Shown piece after piece: positions 1 through 11,100 of a DNA stretch of 64,000 bases (the stretch's first letter is position 1; each line of letters begins with the position of its first letter). This DNA comes from CBFHMJ01 sp965656875 (GTDB lineage Bacteria > Pseudomonadota > Gammaproteobacteria > Enterobacterales > Alteromonadaceae). The stretch covers positions 169,101-233,100 of the forward strand of contig CBFHMJ010000009.1 of the NCBI GenBank assembly GCA_965656875.1, written 5' to 3'. A program made the translations under genes and the position numbers. The notes under the pieces are model-generated. The model was given only the letters and a program-made list of their open reading frames with translations, was not told the origin of the DNA and made no database searches.

Positions 1-290
1 CGCAGCTAGTTGCGTATCATGTCCTGTGATTATCGTCAGATCTGACGTTTGAAAATGAGCATGAGCGGCAGGCAAAACAATCTGTTGCTCTCCGGAATAC
101 AACGTCCTTAGCGTCGGATGCCGGTCAACTAACACCTGTATGGCATGTTTGAACTGACTGACATTAATGTCCCCTTTTAGTCGGATTGCAGCCGGAATGT
201 TGTAACGCGCCGAAGCACCTTCCATTTGCTCGATCAACCAAAGTCGCTGCTGCGCAAAACTCTGTGGATAAGCCACCGCTCCATGTTCCA
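1..290 (-). other. Start of seventh condensation domain (cut by edge)
   Basis: After the carrier domain the reading frame continues into a new condensation domain N-terminus, with the C1 motif FAQQRLWLIEQ and a following EGASARYNIP stretch typical of LCL/dual C domains. The catalytic HHxxxDG motif would lie beyond the left edge, so its type cannot be assigned. It shows that at least one more module follows module 6. Confidence 0.85.
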
Positions 291-3200
291 GATTCACGCT
301 TTGTTCGTGCGCAAACTCTGCCGATAAAGCCGGTAATACTGCATGCTCGTTACCACCTTGCATTAACGATCTGACTTCCGTCGTTAATGCCGCAATGGTT
401 GGCGCAGCGAACAGACTTCGCAGTTGAATATCCACACCAAAAGATCGACGAATCGCAGAAATCAACCGGGTCGCTAATAATGAATGCCCACCCAGTTCGA
501 AGAAATTATGATTAACGCCAGGCTGTTCTACATCCAGTAACTGGCTCCAGATCGCTGCCATTTCTTGTTCATGCTCATCAGATGGCGCGACATAAGCCGT
601 CGTTTGCAAATCAGCTTCCGCTGGCGCTGGCAGCGCTTTACGATCTATTTTACCGTTCGCCGTTAATGGCAGATGTTCCAGCCAGACCATGCTGGCTGGC
701 ATCATGTAATTGGGCAACGAGTCAGACAAATGTTGTTTAAGCGCAGAGGTCAGAGGCGCACACAACCGAGATAACTGAGGATAGTTAGTAAGCACTGACT
801 GTTGATATTCACTACGGGAAGTAATAGCAGGAGCCTTTATCCCCAAAGGAATAAGCACAACATCCAGACGAGCCATATCATCCTGAGACCAGCTGTATTC
901 AAGACGATACCCCAGTTCAAGCGCCGCTTTACGAAGTTGAATTAATGATGAATCGTCTGAGTATTCAAAACGCTCCAACTGGGATGGTGTTAGTACCAAC
1001 CCTGGTTTCCAACGCATTAATTCCTGATGCAATGCAACATCGTTTTTGATACGAGGATTCAACAATCCCGACAGACCGATCACACTGTCTGGCGGTGCGG
1101 ACTGAATCAACGCGGTCAGTTGTAATAAATCCAGCTGGCCTGATTCATCCAACGCTTGCCAGTGAATTTCTCCGCCTGTTTCGGCCACTGACGACGCAGA
1201 TAGCACAACGTCATAGCGGTAACGCAACATTTCAGAATCCAGCGAACCCTGTTTGACCAGGATATCTGCACGCTCTATCTGGCTATAGTGATTCTGTAAT
1301 TCAAGGAAAAAAGACGGGCTGATAACCAGCTCTTTTTCCTGCTGAATGTAACGGCGGATATTCGCGGCAAGCTGCCCGGCAGTCGTATTTTCGCCCTGAC
1401 TGATCACCTTATGTCGTTCTATCGCAGCGACATGCGGAGCCAGTAAATCCAGATTACGAATATCGCCAATAAACAAAGAGCCATCGTCGGTCAGCTTGTT
1501 CATCGCCTGGTCAATCACCTGGCGTAGGTAATTCTGATTCGGAAAATACTGCACAACCGAGTTAATGATCACCAGATCGAAAGCTTCACTCGATAACTGG
1601 CCTACCGTCGCCCCTTCTCCGCAATGCAAATGAACATGAGATACCTGTTGTCGAGTGAGTTGCTGTTGAATACCCGCCAGTGCTGTCGCTGAAATATCCA
1701 TACCATGCACTTCACGACAACCCGGCTGATAACGGGTTAACAACATGCCCGTCCCACAGCCAATTTCTAACACTTTTGGAGGCTGCCCCAAACGCGCGGT
1801 TGCCTCATCAATTAATACATGTATTCGTTCCAGCGTGTTATCCAGCCATTCCCACATTGATGCGGGTGGAATGGGCGCTCCGGTATAACTCGAATTCCAG
1901 CCTCGTAACTCAGCGGGTAACCCTTCGTTTTGTTCATCACCGACATAAGTATCATCAAAAATACCCGTCCATTCTTCGACCAGATGATGACCAATGTCAC
2001 CTGAACGCGCTTCCAGCCAGGCTTGTTCCGGGCAAATCCAGGCAACCAATTGTTTGGTTTCAGACGTTTCCCCCGTCGCGCCGACCACACAGGTGTAAAT
2101 GTCATCGTGACTGTTAATCGCTGCTTCTATTTCACCGGTTTCAATACGATAACCCCGGATTTTGACCTGGTTATCCACGCGTCCAATGAATTCGATTACA
2201 TCAGGTTCACCCTGAGCATTCGTGAGATAACGGCCCAAATCACCGGTTTTATACAAACGTTGTTGTAACCCGTCATGCCAGAAGTAACTGGCATTGGTTC
2301 TTGCTTCATCGCCGTAATAACAACGAGCAACACCTATGCCTCCAATATGCAATTCGCCCGGCACACCTAACGGACACATCTCTCCCTGAGAATTCAAAAT
2401 ATAAAATGACTGGTTCGCGAGAGGACGGCCATACGGCACACTTTTTCGTTCGCTGGTGTCGGATTCAATTAAATAATGAATCGACCAGATAGAGCCTTCT
2501 GTCGCGCCGCCCATACTATGAACTTCACAGCCTGGGAACGCGTGCCAGAGACGTTTTGGTAAATTCGGTGGGATCCAGTCGCCACTCAACATAAAGTGAC
2601 GAATCGGCGCGTCCGATTCCTGATCTTTTAGCTGTTCAACCAACAAAACAGCCGATGCTGGTGTGGTGTCCCATAATGTCACACCATGATAATCAATCAA
2701 TTCCAGCCAGTGTTCTGCCTCCTGAGCTTTATCATCCGCCGGAATCACGATCTGCCCGCCAACAGCCAGCAGTCCAAATAAATCATATACCGACAAATCA
2801 AAACTCAGTGCGGAAACCGCCAGTACTTTGTCGAGATCATCCACCTGATAAACCGCATTGATGTCCAGAATGGTATTTACGGCAGAGCGATGTTCGATTG
2901 CCACGCCTTTTGGCGTACCCGTCGAACCCGAAGTGAAGATAACGTAAGCCAGTTGGTTCGGATCAGGGCGGCCACTGGCATCTTCAAGATAATCCAGCGC
3001 AATGCCAACCACGTCAGCCACATCATAGGATGGAATATTGGTCAGCAACATTGGGTCGTTCAGATTAAGCAATGTCAGGCCATCCATCAGCAGGCCATCC
3101 TGCTCATCTGACACGATCATAAACCGTGAGCCCGCTTGTTTTAGTACACCTGCGCAACGTTCATCCGGCCAGTGAGTTTCCAGGGGCAAATAAGCGCCAC

Positions 3201-5088
3201 GAGACATCATAATCGCCAGCGTTGCGATCACCTGGTCACGGCCTCGTGGTAATCGAACTGCGACCAGTTCTTCCGGCTGAACATTGTGATGCGTTAACAA
3301 CAACATCAAACGATACGCCGCAATAAACAGTTGGTCGTAACACGTCTCTCTGGCGTCCTCAATCTCTCCCGTTGGGTGATCAACAATAGCGATTTCGTCT
3401 GGTGTTTTAATGACCTGCTGGACAAATAAATCCGACAATCCCTGCTTTGATGGATAGTTCACATCGGTCTGATTCCACTGTTTTATCTGAGCAATTTCTG
3501 CAGCGGACAACATAGGTAAACTATGAACCGGGCTGGTGGGAGATGCCACGATATGATTCATCAATACCGCAAAGTTATTCGCCATGCGTTCAATCGTTTC
3601 ACGCTTGAACAGCGAATCATTGAAGTACCACTTAAGATACAGGCCATCAGCCTGTTCATAGACTTTCAGTTCCAGGTCAAATTTAATGATCGCCTGCTGC
3701 TCAGGCATCGCCTCCATTTGAACACCGGGTAACTGTACAGCCTGCTCACCATCAGCGAGGGCCTGATCACTGGCATTTTGCAGTACGAACATCACCTGGA
3801 AAAGTGGATTGTGCGACAAGCTTCGTTGCGGATTAATCTGTTCAACCAACGCTTCAAACGGCACTTTTTGATGTTCAAAAGCTTCCAGAATAGTTTGTCG
3901 ATTCGACTGTAATAAATCGATAAAACCCGGTTGTTCAGCTTGATCAGATAACTCAGAGAAATCGGTTCTCAATACCAGCGTATTAACGAAGAAGCCTATC
4001 AGCGCTTCAACCGAGGGATGCACCCGTCCAGCAACTGGTGTGCCCATCACAATATCGTCTTCATTGCTGTAACGGTTCAATAACAGAGCAAAAGCCGTTT
4101 GTAACACCATGAACAAGGTCGTTTCCTGGCCTTGCGCTAATTGTTGTAGCGCATGAAACGTCGCTGATGGCACCGACTGCTCAACACAACCGCCGGTAAA
4201 GCGCTGTTGCGCCGGACGAGCAAAATCAAGTGGTAGATTATGAGTTTGTGGAATACCACTCAGTTGTTGCTGCCACCAGTCGATCCGGGACTGCATATCC
4301 GCTGACTGTAACCAGTCTGCCTGCCACGCGGAATAATCAATGTACTGAATCGGCAGTTCGGGTAAATGCTGAATCGCCTGTTGCGCAGTTTCACCATTCG
4401 CCAACGCCTGATAAAGCGTTGCAAACTCTCGCATCATCAGACCCACCGACCAGCCATCAGAGGCAATATGATGCATGTTGAATAACATCACGCCTTCAAC
4501 ATCTGATTGCTGAATAATATGAATCCTGATCATCAAATCAGTCGCGAGACTAAACGACGTTGCAGCATCGTTCGCCGCAGCCTGTCGAATGGATTCTTGT
4601 TGTTCCGACAACGACTGGTCAGAAAGATCTGACCAGCTAACTCGAAAATCAGGTTTTTCATCCGGCTGCTGAAAAACCTGTTCACCTTCTTTAACGAATC
4701 GTGTTCTTAATGGCTCATGTCGTTCAATAATCTGATTAAACGCCGCTTCAACCAGTGAACGATTCAACGTTCCCTGATAACGCCATGCCGTTGGCATATT
4801 GTATTGCGCACTGCCGCCTTCAATCTGGTCGATCAACCAAAGCCGTTGCTGTGCCTGGGATAAAACAAAAGACTGTTGATGTCGGTCAACTTGAGGAATC
4901 GTGTCATGCTCATCATCACCCTGTTGCCATCGCTGAATTGTGTCAATCAATGCCGCTTTATGGGTTTTGAGCAAACCTATAACCTCTGCATCAGGCATCT
5001 CATCAAACGATACGTCGAGTGTCCCGTCACTAACGCTCAGGGAAATGCCTTGTTGTTCACATAATGCAAAGATGTCATCTACAGTCAT
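1..5088 (-). CDS. NRPS, docking-C-A(MT)-T-C..., 3' part outside window
   Basis: Nonribosomal peptide synthetase subunit acting after the 5482-residue synthetase upstream. The frame is open without a stop from ATG 5088 to the left edge (about 1696 codons), so the gene is C-terminally truncated by the window. Start choice: ATG 5088 has AAGGGA seven bases upstream and lies 24 bp after the previous stop. Order by rough residue: TubC-type docking domain 1-55; condensation domain about 75-515 with HHIASDG near 206; adenylation domain with SGSTGTPKG near 723 and KIRGYRIETGEIE near 980; an inserted SAM methyltransferase with VLEIGCGTG near 1110; the rest of the A domain with NGKIDRKAL near 1480; carrier domain with LGGHSLL (Ser about 1536); then a second condensation domain starting near 1605. 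The methyltransferase between A8 and A10 matches the layout of PchE/PchF/HMWP2-like modules. The condensation domain is ordinary, not heterocyclising. Termination must lie outside the window. Confidence 0.95.
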   Translation of the reverse strand, partial: MTVDDIFALCEQQGISLSVSDGTLDVSFDEMPDAEVIGLLKTHKAALIDTIQRWQQGDDEHDTIPQVDRHQQSFVLSQAQQRLWLIDQIEGGSAQYNMPTAWRYQGTLNRSLVEAAFNQIIERHEPLRTRFVKEGEQVFQQPDEKPDFRVSWSDLSDQSLSEQQESIRQAAANDAATSFSLATDLMIRIHIIQQSDVEGVMLFNMHHIASDGWSVGLMMREFATLYQALANGETAQQAIQHLPELPIQYIDYSAWQADWLQSADMQSRIDWWQQQLSGIPQTHNLPLDFARPAQQRFTGGCVEQSVPSATFHALQQLAQGQETTLFMVLQTAFALLLNRYSNEDDIVMGTPVAGRVHPSVEALIGFFVNTLVLRTDFSELSDQAEQPGFIDLLQSNRQTILEAFEHQKVPFEALVEQINPQRSLSHNPLFQVMFVLQNASDQALADGEQAVQLPGVQMEAMPEQQAIIKFDLELKVYEQADGLYLKWYFNDSLFKRETIERMANNFAVLMNHIVASPTSPVHSLPMLSAAEIAQIKQWNQTDVNYPSKQGLSDLFVQQVIKTPDEIAIVDHPTGEIEDARETCYDQLFIAAYRLMLLLTHHNVQPEELVAVRLPRGRDQVIATLAIMMSRGAYLPLETHWPDERCAGVLKQAGSRFMIVSDEQDGLLMDGLTLLNLNDPMLLTNIPSYDVADVVGIALDYLEDASGRPDPNQLAYVIFTSGSTGTPKGVAIEHRSAVNTILDINAVYQVDDLDKVLAVSALSFDLSVYDLFGLLAVGGQIVIPADDKAQEAEHWLELIDYHGVTLWDTTPASAVLLVEQLKDQESDAPIRHFMLSGDWIPPNLPKRLWHAFPGCEVHSMGGATEGSIWSIHYLIESDTSERKSVPYGRPLANQSFYILNSQGEMCPLGVPGELHIGGIGVARCYYGDEARTNASYFWHDGLQQRLYKTGDLGRYLTNAQGEPDVIEFIGRVDNQVKIRGYRIETGEIEAAINSHDDIYTCVVGATGETSETKQLVAWICPEQAWLEARSGDIGHHLVEEWTGIFDDTYVGDEQNEGLPAELRGWNSSYTGAPIPPASMWEWLDNTLERIHVLIDEATARLGQPPKVLEIGCGTGMLLTRYQPGCREVHGMDISATALAGIQQQLTRQQVSHVHLHCGEGATVGQLSSEAFDLVIINSVVQYFPNQNYLRQVIDQAMNKLTDDGSLFIGDIRNLDLLAPHVAAIERHKVISQGENTTAGQLAANIRRYIQQEKELVISPSFFLELQNHYSQIERADILVKQGSLDSEMLRYRYDVVLSASSVAETGGEIHWQALDESGQLDLLQLTALIQSAPPDSVIGLSGLLNPRIKNDVALHQELMRWKPGLVLTPSQLERFEYSDDSSLIQLRKAALELGYRLEYSWSQDDMARLDVVLIPLGIKAPAITSRSEYQQSVLTNYPQLSRLCAPLTSALKQHLSDSLPNYMMPASMVWLEHLPLTANGKIDRKALPAPAEADLQTTAYVAPSDEHEQEMAAIWSQLLDVEQPGVNHNFFELGGHSLLATRLISAIRRSFGVDIQLRSLFAAPTIAALTTEVRSLMQGGNEHAVLPALSAEFAHEQSVNLEHGAVAYPQSFAQQRLWLIEQMEGASARYNIPAAIRLKGDINVSQFKHAIQVLVDRHPTLRTLYSGEQQIVLPAAHAHFQTSDLTIITGHDTQLAA
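430..4870 (-). other. NRPS module 6: C-A(MT)-T, Cys-like pocket
   Basis: Pocket residues read by eye against GrsA-Phe numbering: D235 L236 Y239 (in FDLSVYD), D278 (TLWDTTP), M299 and S301 (HFMLSG), M322, I330, W331 (SMGGATEGSIWS), K517. The string DLYDMSMIWK resembles the cysteine code DLYNLSLIWK remembered from yersiniabactin, epothilone and bacitracin synthetases. The GGATE variant of the A5 core belongs to that same subgroup. The inserted methyltransferase lies roughly at 1100-1960. Substrate is an inference; a related small residue is possible. Confidence 0.6.
4924..5088 (-). other. TubC-type N-terminal docking domain
   Basis: The first ~55 residues (MTVDDIFALCEQQGISLSVS and following) fit the TubC docking fold: a helix, then a GI-L pattern with a strand pair, then a helix ending KTHKAALIDTI. 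Such domains bind a short linear peptide at the C-terminus of the preceding NRPS subunit. The preceding protein ends directly after a carrier domain with a basic, Gln/Lys-rich tail, which would be the partner. This fixes the order of the two synthetases. Confidence 0.8.
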
Positions 5089-5112
5089 GGGTCGTTCCCT
5101 TAGTAAATTGGT

Positions 5113-8100
5113 CTACAGGCTAATCGTGTTCTTTTTCTTTGAAGTTTGTTGCAGCACACGTTGTTTCTGTGCCTGTTTATCACGGTGTTGTTCAACAAGA
5201 TGCGCAACAGCGCGCACTGAACTATGTTGAAAAAATTGCGGATAGCTGATTTCCACGCCGCACAATTGATAAATTCGAACCAGTAGTTTTGTCGCCAGCA
5301 ACGAATGTCCGCCGAGTGAAAAGAAATCGCTGGTAACGCTTATCGTTTGTTCCGGCAATACTTCCTGCCAAATCGCGGTTAGTTCACGTTCCAGCTCAGT
5401 TTCAGGTGCCGCTACTGTTGATTGTTCAGTTACTGCTGCTTCTGTGGGATGCTCTGGCGCAAGTGCATGTAATTGCTTACGGTCAATTTTTCGGTTAGCA
5501 GTTAATGGCATCGCAGGCAGAATGCGTAATCCGGCAGGCACCATATAGCCAGGTAACAGGCTACGCAGCTGATGCATTAAGTCTGTCTCAGACGAATTCC
5601 CGTTTTCACTCTCCGTTATCTGAGCATCCGTCATTTGAACAAAGGCCAGCAACCGGATGTCATCTGAGGTTCTGTCAGCAATAACTGCGGCAAACTCAAC
5701 GCCAGGCTGCGCAGTCAATGTCGCTTCAATGTCTGCCAGTTCTACTCTGAAACCGCGAATTTTGACTTGTTGGTCGGATCGTCCCTGATGCATTACATTG
5801 CCGTCTGGCAGGAAGTGCCCGAGATCACCGGTGAGATACCAACGATCTGTCGGATCATTCGTTTCCGGGTTCCTGATGAATACCGCATCGGTCAACGATT
5901 GATTATCGACATAACCCAAAGCCAACTCACGGCTACGAATCGCCAGCTGACCCGGTTCATAAGGGCCGCATAGCTTCATTGCTCGATTCAGTACGAGTAA
6001 TTCTGATCCAAACATGCCACGGCCAACCGGCATAACCCGCCAGTGTGTATCTTCAGCTGTCACCGGATAGTAGCTGACCGCACGGCTGGTTTCGGTAGAA
6101 CCATACAGATTCACAACCTGCATCGCTGGCGCTAACTGATTGAATTTATTGATATGTGTTTGTGTTAGTGCTTCCCCCACGAAGAAGCCCAAACGTAACG
6201 CTGGCAGCGTCAATGAACTGTCCAGCTCCAACGCCATAGTGAGTTGAGCTCCTAAAGCGGGCGTAAGATGCAACACCGACACGCCATGCTGTAATAACCA
6301 GGGCGCGAGTTGAGTGGCAGACATCTGCTCTTCAGTGGGCACGACAAGCGTTGCACCCAACCAGACAGGCGTGAACATATCTCGCTGTAACGGATCATGA
6401 ACCAGCCCGGACAACAGTGAAAAAGTGTCCTGATCGGATAAATCAAAGGTTTTTGCCATCCAGGGCATGAAAGAAGTTAATGCGGAATGGCGACCGACAA
6501 TAGCTTTAGGTACACCTGTTGTGCCGGAAGTGAAGGTAATACACGCAGGAGATTCGCCAAAAACGGTTGGCAACTGAATGTTATTCAGATCTTGTTCTGT
6601 TAGATCAGTATTTCTTGTACTGACGTGTTCGAGCGTCAGATCCAGCACATTCACTTCGAGAAATTTTGCTCTGAGGCCCCGTAACAGCTCGCTTTCCGAG
6701 CGATCAGCTTTTCCAAGAGTGATCACCAGATCCGGTGTAACTACACTGAATTGTTGCTGAATTCTCGCCTCTGGAACATCGGAAGACAGCATCATAAATG
6801 CACCACCCGCTTTCAGGACCGATAGAGTTGCAATCAACAATTCAGGCCGCCTTTCCGCCAGAATACCAACCGGAGAAGCTATTTTAACTCCATGTTTTAT
6901 AAGATTTTTAGCAAAATTTGTTGTTAGTTCATCCAGCTCACGCCAATTCAAGGATAATCCTGCGGAGCAGACCGCAATATCGGTGGATTTATCGCTTGCC
7001 CAATGACTCACATAATCATGAATCGCCTTGAAAACCGGGGCCTTCGGCAGCGGTTTACATGGATCAGGCCAGTAAGTGTAATCCTGATCTACCTGACTGC
7101 TATCTTCTGGATCACCCTGAACCTGATGTAATCCTGATCCGGAAGTAAAGTCAGCGATATCAGGCACCAGGGACAGTTGATTAACCGGCTGATTCAAATC
7201 CGAAACCATTGCCATAAGCAATTGTTTATATTGGAAAATAAATCCTTCTACAGCGGTTCGCGGTAATTTATCTTTGTTGTAATTAATAAAGATCAACAGG
7301 CCATCTGTTTGATCAGCGACATACATACTTAACGTAAATTTGTGATCATCCTCAGGAACATCATCCATTACGTAAGAGAAATTCTGATCTGTAAACAATT
7401 GCTCGTCGGGTTGTGGCAAGTTCAATACATTAAAAAACAACTGGAATAATGGTGTATCTGGTTGATTTTTATCACTATTGGATGATGTTCGTTCAATTCT
7501 GGCCTGATTAAGTATCTCCTCAAACGGTAAATCCTGATGAACCAACACGTTATTGATATTTGCGGCTTGTTGCGTGATCAACGCGCCGGAACTTAGAGAA
7601 ATATCGATCTGAGTGCGCACGGGTAAATTATTAAGGAGTAAGCCAACCAGTTCTGAAGCTCCGGCCAGATGTCTACCACTTACCGGAATACCTATCGTGA
7701 TATCGTTTTTCTCAGTCAGCCGAGCCACCAGCACACTGAATGCGGTGTACAGGACATGAAACAAGCTGGCTTGCTGTCGTTTGGCAGCCGTTTGAATCAC
7801 TTGTTTGTCTGACTCACTCAATGACAACGATACGGCAAAGTTAGTATCTGATTTACTATTTTTATCAATACTTTCAATAGCTTGATTATCATCATATTCG
7901 AACGGCAATCTTAACCAGCCCGAACAACCAGCCAGATAATCACGCCAGAAACCTCGTTGATAATCCGCTTCATCACTGGCAAGAAATGCCTGCTGCCAGT
8001 CACAATAATCAAGATAATTAACGGCATCAGCCTGACAGACTGACGATTCACTCGCAAAATAAAGCTGGAATAAGCGCTGATAGAACACAGCAAGCGACCA

Positions 8101-11100
8101 TCCATCACAAATCAGATGATGGAAACGACAAACCAGTCGCCATTGATTGTCGCCTGTCTTAAGTAACAGACCACGAACCAGCGGCGGTTGTGTTATGTCG
8201 AATGGCAGCTGCTGCCAGCGCTTAATAATGCCATGCTGTTCAACATCACTCAGGACAGATTGATCAGCAATTGCCAGCATGTTGGGGCAATTTTGTAATG
8301 AATGAATGACTTGCCACGGCTGTTGTTCAGCCTGCACAAATCCCGTTCTTAAACTCGGTGTTTCTTGGATAAGCTGTTGAAATACTTGCTGTAATCTTTC
8401 AGGATTTAACGAAGCGTTATCACAGGTTTTTAGCGTCACACCCAATTGAATCACTTGCTGCTTGCCACGTTCCTCACCGGTGAGCAGCTCGGTTAACCAC
8501 AATCTCATTTGTGCAACTGATAGCGGATATCGAACGGACTCATCAATACGTTTACCCGGGACCAACTGATAAGAGATCATGTTTTCTCTGAGTGACGTGT
8601 CATTGTCCGATAACCTGTCAATCAAACGATCCGCCAGTTCATTTACAGTGGGCGCAATAAAGATATCTTTAACAGCCAGTGGCAACTGATGATCGTTCAA
8701 TGCCTGATGCACAACCTGCGTCATCAGCAACGAATGTCCACCTAATTCAAAGAAGTTTGTATCACAACTAATATCTTCCGGCTGACGATGTAATACGTTA
8801 GCCCAGATTAACTGCAATTGCCGCGCAACGGATGATACAGGCGCAACATAATGCTTACCCATCCCATCAGCATCTGTATTTTTTGCATGATTAATCAATG
8901 CATTACGATCAACTTTACCATTTGGTGTTAGTGGAATTTGCGAGAGTTGATACAAACGTCCTGGCACCATCCAGTCCGGTAACTGCTGTTGCAGATGCGC
9001 TTTTAATGCATTGATATTGATGGCTTTATCATCAGTAACCGTAAAAAATGCCAGTAGTTGTTCGTCCTCAGTAATAACAGAAGCACGAACAACACCAGAA
9101 TAAGCCTGAATCTGGATCTCAATTTCTCCAGGTTCTATCCGTAATCCACGCAATTTGATCTGGTGATCGATCCGACCACAAAAAACCAGCTCATTTTGAT
9201 CATTCCAACGGACTAAATCGCCCGTGCGATACACTTTACGAGCAGCGCAGTGCAAGATTTCTCGTGCTCTGGCGGGGTATTGGTCAAAAAATGGGTCATC
9301 TACGAACTTCTCTGCGGTTAAGCGTTCATTTTTTAGGTAACCCGGCGTTACGCCTGCGCCGCCAATGCATAATTCGCCCAGTGATCCGGGTGGTACTAAG
9401 AGAAATTCTGATCTGGACGCTGTACAAGGTTGGGCAACATACAAAGTAACGTTTGCCATTGCCGGACCTATCGGAACAGCCTGTCCTGACTTATGGTCTG
9501 CTTTAATAATGTAACTATTTGATATATCTGTACATTCTGTTGGTCCATACATATTTACCAGCCTGGCTTTACTACCCGCAAGCCAGTCGGTGAAGCGCCC
9601 ATAATCAATTGCCTCGCCACCCAACAATACCCAACGTAATGAATTCAGGCTGGTGTAATCCTGATCTGATGCAAATGTCAGTATTGGATAGAAACCACCA
9701 GGGGCACAATTTGTGACGGTAATCTGTTGTTTTTCAATTACTTTTAATATTTGTTGTGGGTCGTATTCTTGCGCTGTCGCAAAGTGAATGCTTGCACCGC
9801 AAGTCAAAGGCGCTAACAGATTTTTCTGTGTCAGATCGAATCCTGTCGCAGAAAACACCAAAAATCGGTCATTTGAAGTAAAGTCATATTCCTGCACATA
9901 CCATTGCAGCAAATTGACCACGGTATGGTGTGGAATCAGCGTCCCTTTTGGCTTGCCCGTCGAGCCCGAGGTAAAAATCATATAGGCAAGCTGAGTTTCA
10001 TCTCCCGCAGGCAATGGATTTTCATACGCTTGTTGCGCTATTTCACTCGCCTGTTCCATCAACCATTCGGGAGTAATCGTTAACGCGGCATCTGACATTT
10101 CTGCCATATAATCAAGGCGTTGCTGAGGATAAGCCGGGTCCATTGGCACATAGGCACCGCCAGCTTTAAGAATCGCCAGCAAGCTCACCATCAGTTCACA
10201 GGAACGAGGCAGACACAAGCCGACTGGCTTACCCGCCGTAACACCTTTTGCACGTAACAAATGAGCTAATTGATTAGCTTCACGATTAAGTTGCTGATAA
10301 GTGCGTGTTTCATGCTCAACACATACCGCCAACGCATCAGGTGTGGCTTCGACCTGTTGCTCAATCAATTCATGGATCAGGATTTCTCGTGCATAATCAG
10401 TCCAGCGATCATTTTGCAACCAGACCCGCTGCCATTCATCGTCTGTCACTGCCTGCTGCAACCAGCCATTGGTGGTTACATTATCCAACGTGGTTAATTC
10501 AGATAACGCCACCAACGCTTGACTCAGATGACGAGACAAAGCGGTTATATGTTCTTGAGAAAACAAGCTGACATCATAAAGCCAGTCAATTGTCAGAGAA
10601 TCATCAGCCTGTTCAGTGGCCGTAATTTCCAGATCAAATTTAGCAGCGGGCGTGATCAGCGGCAAAGTGTCCAGAGAGCAACCGTCCAACGATAAGGTCG
10701 TCGATATTGACGGATTCATCACAAACATAATCTGAAACAGCGGCGAATATTGCAGACTTCCTGGCACCTTGCACACTTCAACCAGCTTTTCGAACGGTAA
10801 ATTCTGATGTTGTTGCGCGGCCAGATTCTCTTGTTTCACCGCGTTTAAATAGTCTTTCAGCGAACCCTGATCGGTATTCAGTCGAATCACCAGCGTGTTC
10901 ACGAAAAATCCAATGACGGATTCAAACGCTTTATGAGGTCGGTTAGCGGCCGGTGTACCAATCACAATATCGTGGCTGTTACTATGCCAGCTAATGATCT
11001 GTCCCAGCACTGCTTGCAGCATCATATATAACGTGACATCTGCATGTTGAGCTAATGCAATCAAGCGGTGTTTCTGTTCAGGTGTAAAGTGGGTTAACAC

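Noticed and set aside
1680..2117. Plus-strand ORF and an overlapping minus ORF (1812-2105) as extra genes inside the NRPS
   Set aside because: They lie in other frames of a continuous NRPS reading frame, have no ribosome site and no recognisable protein.
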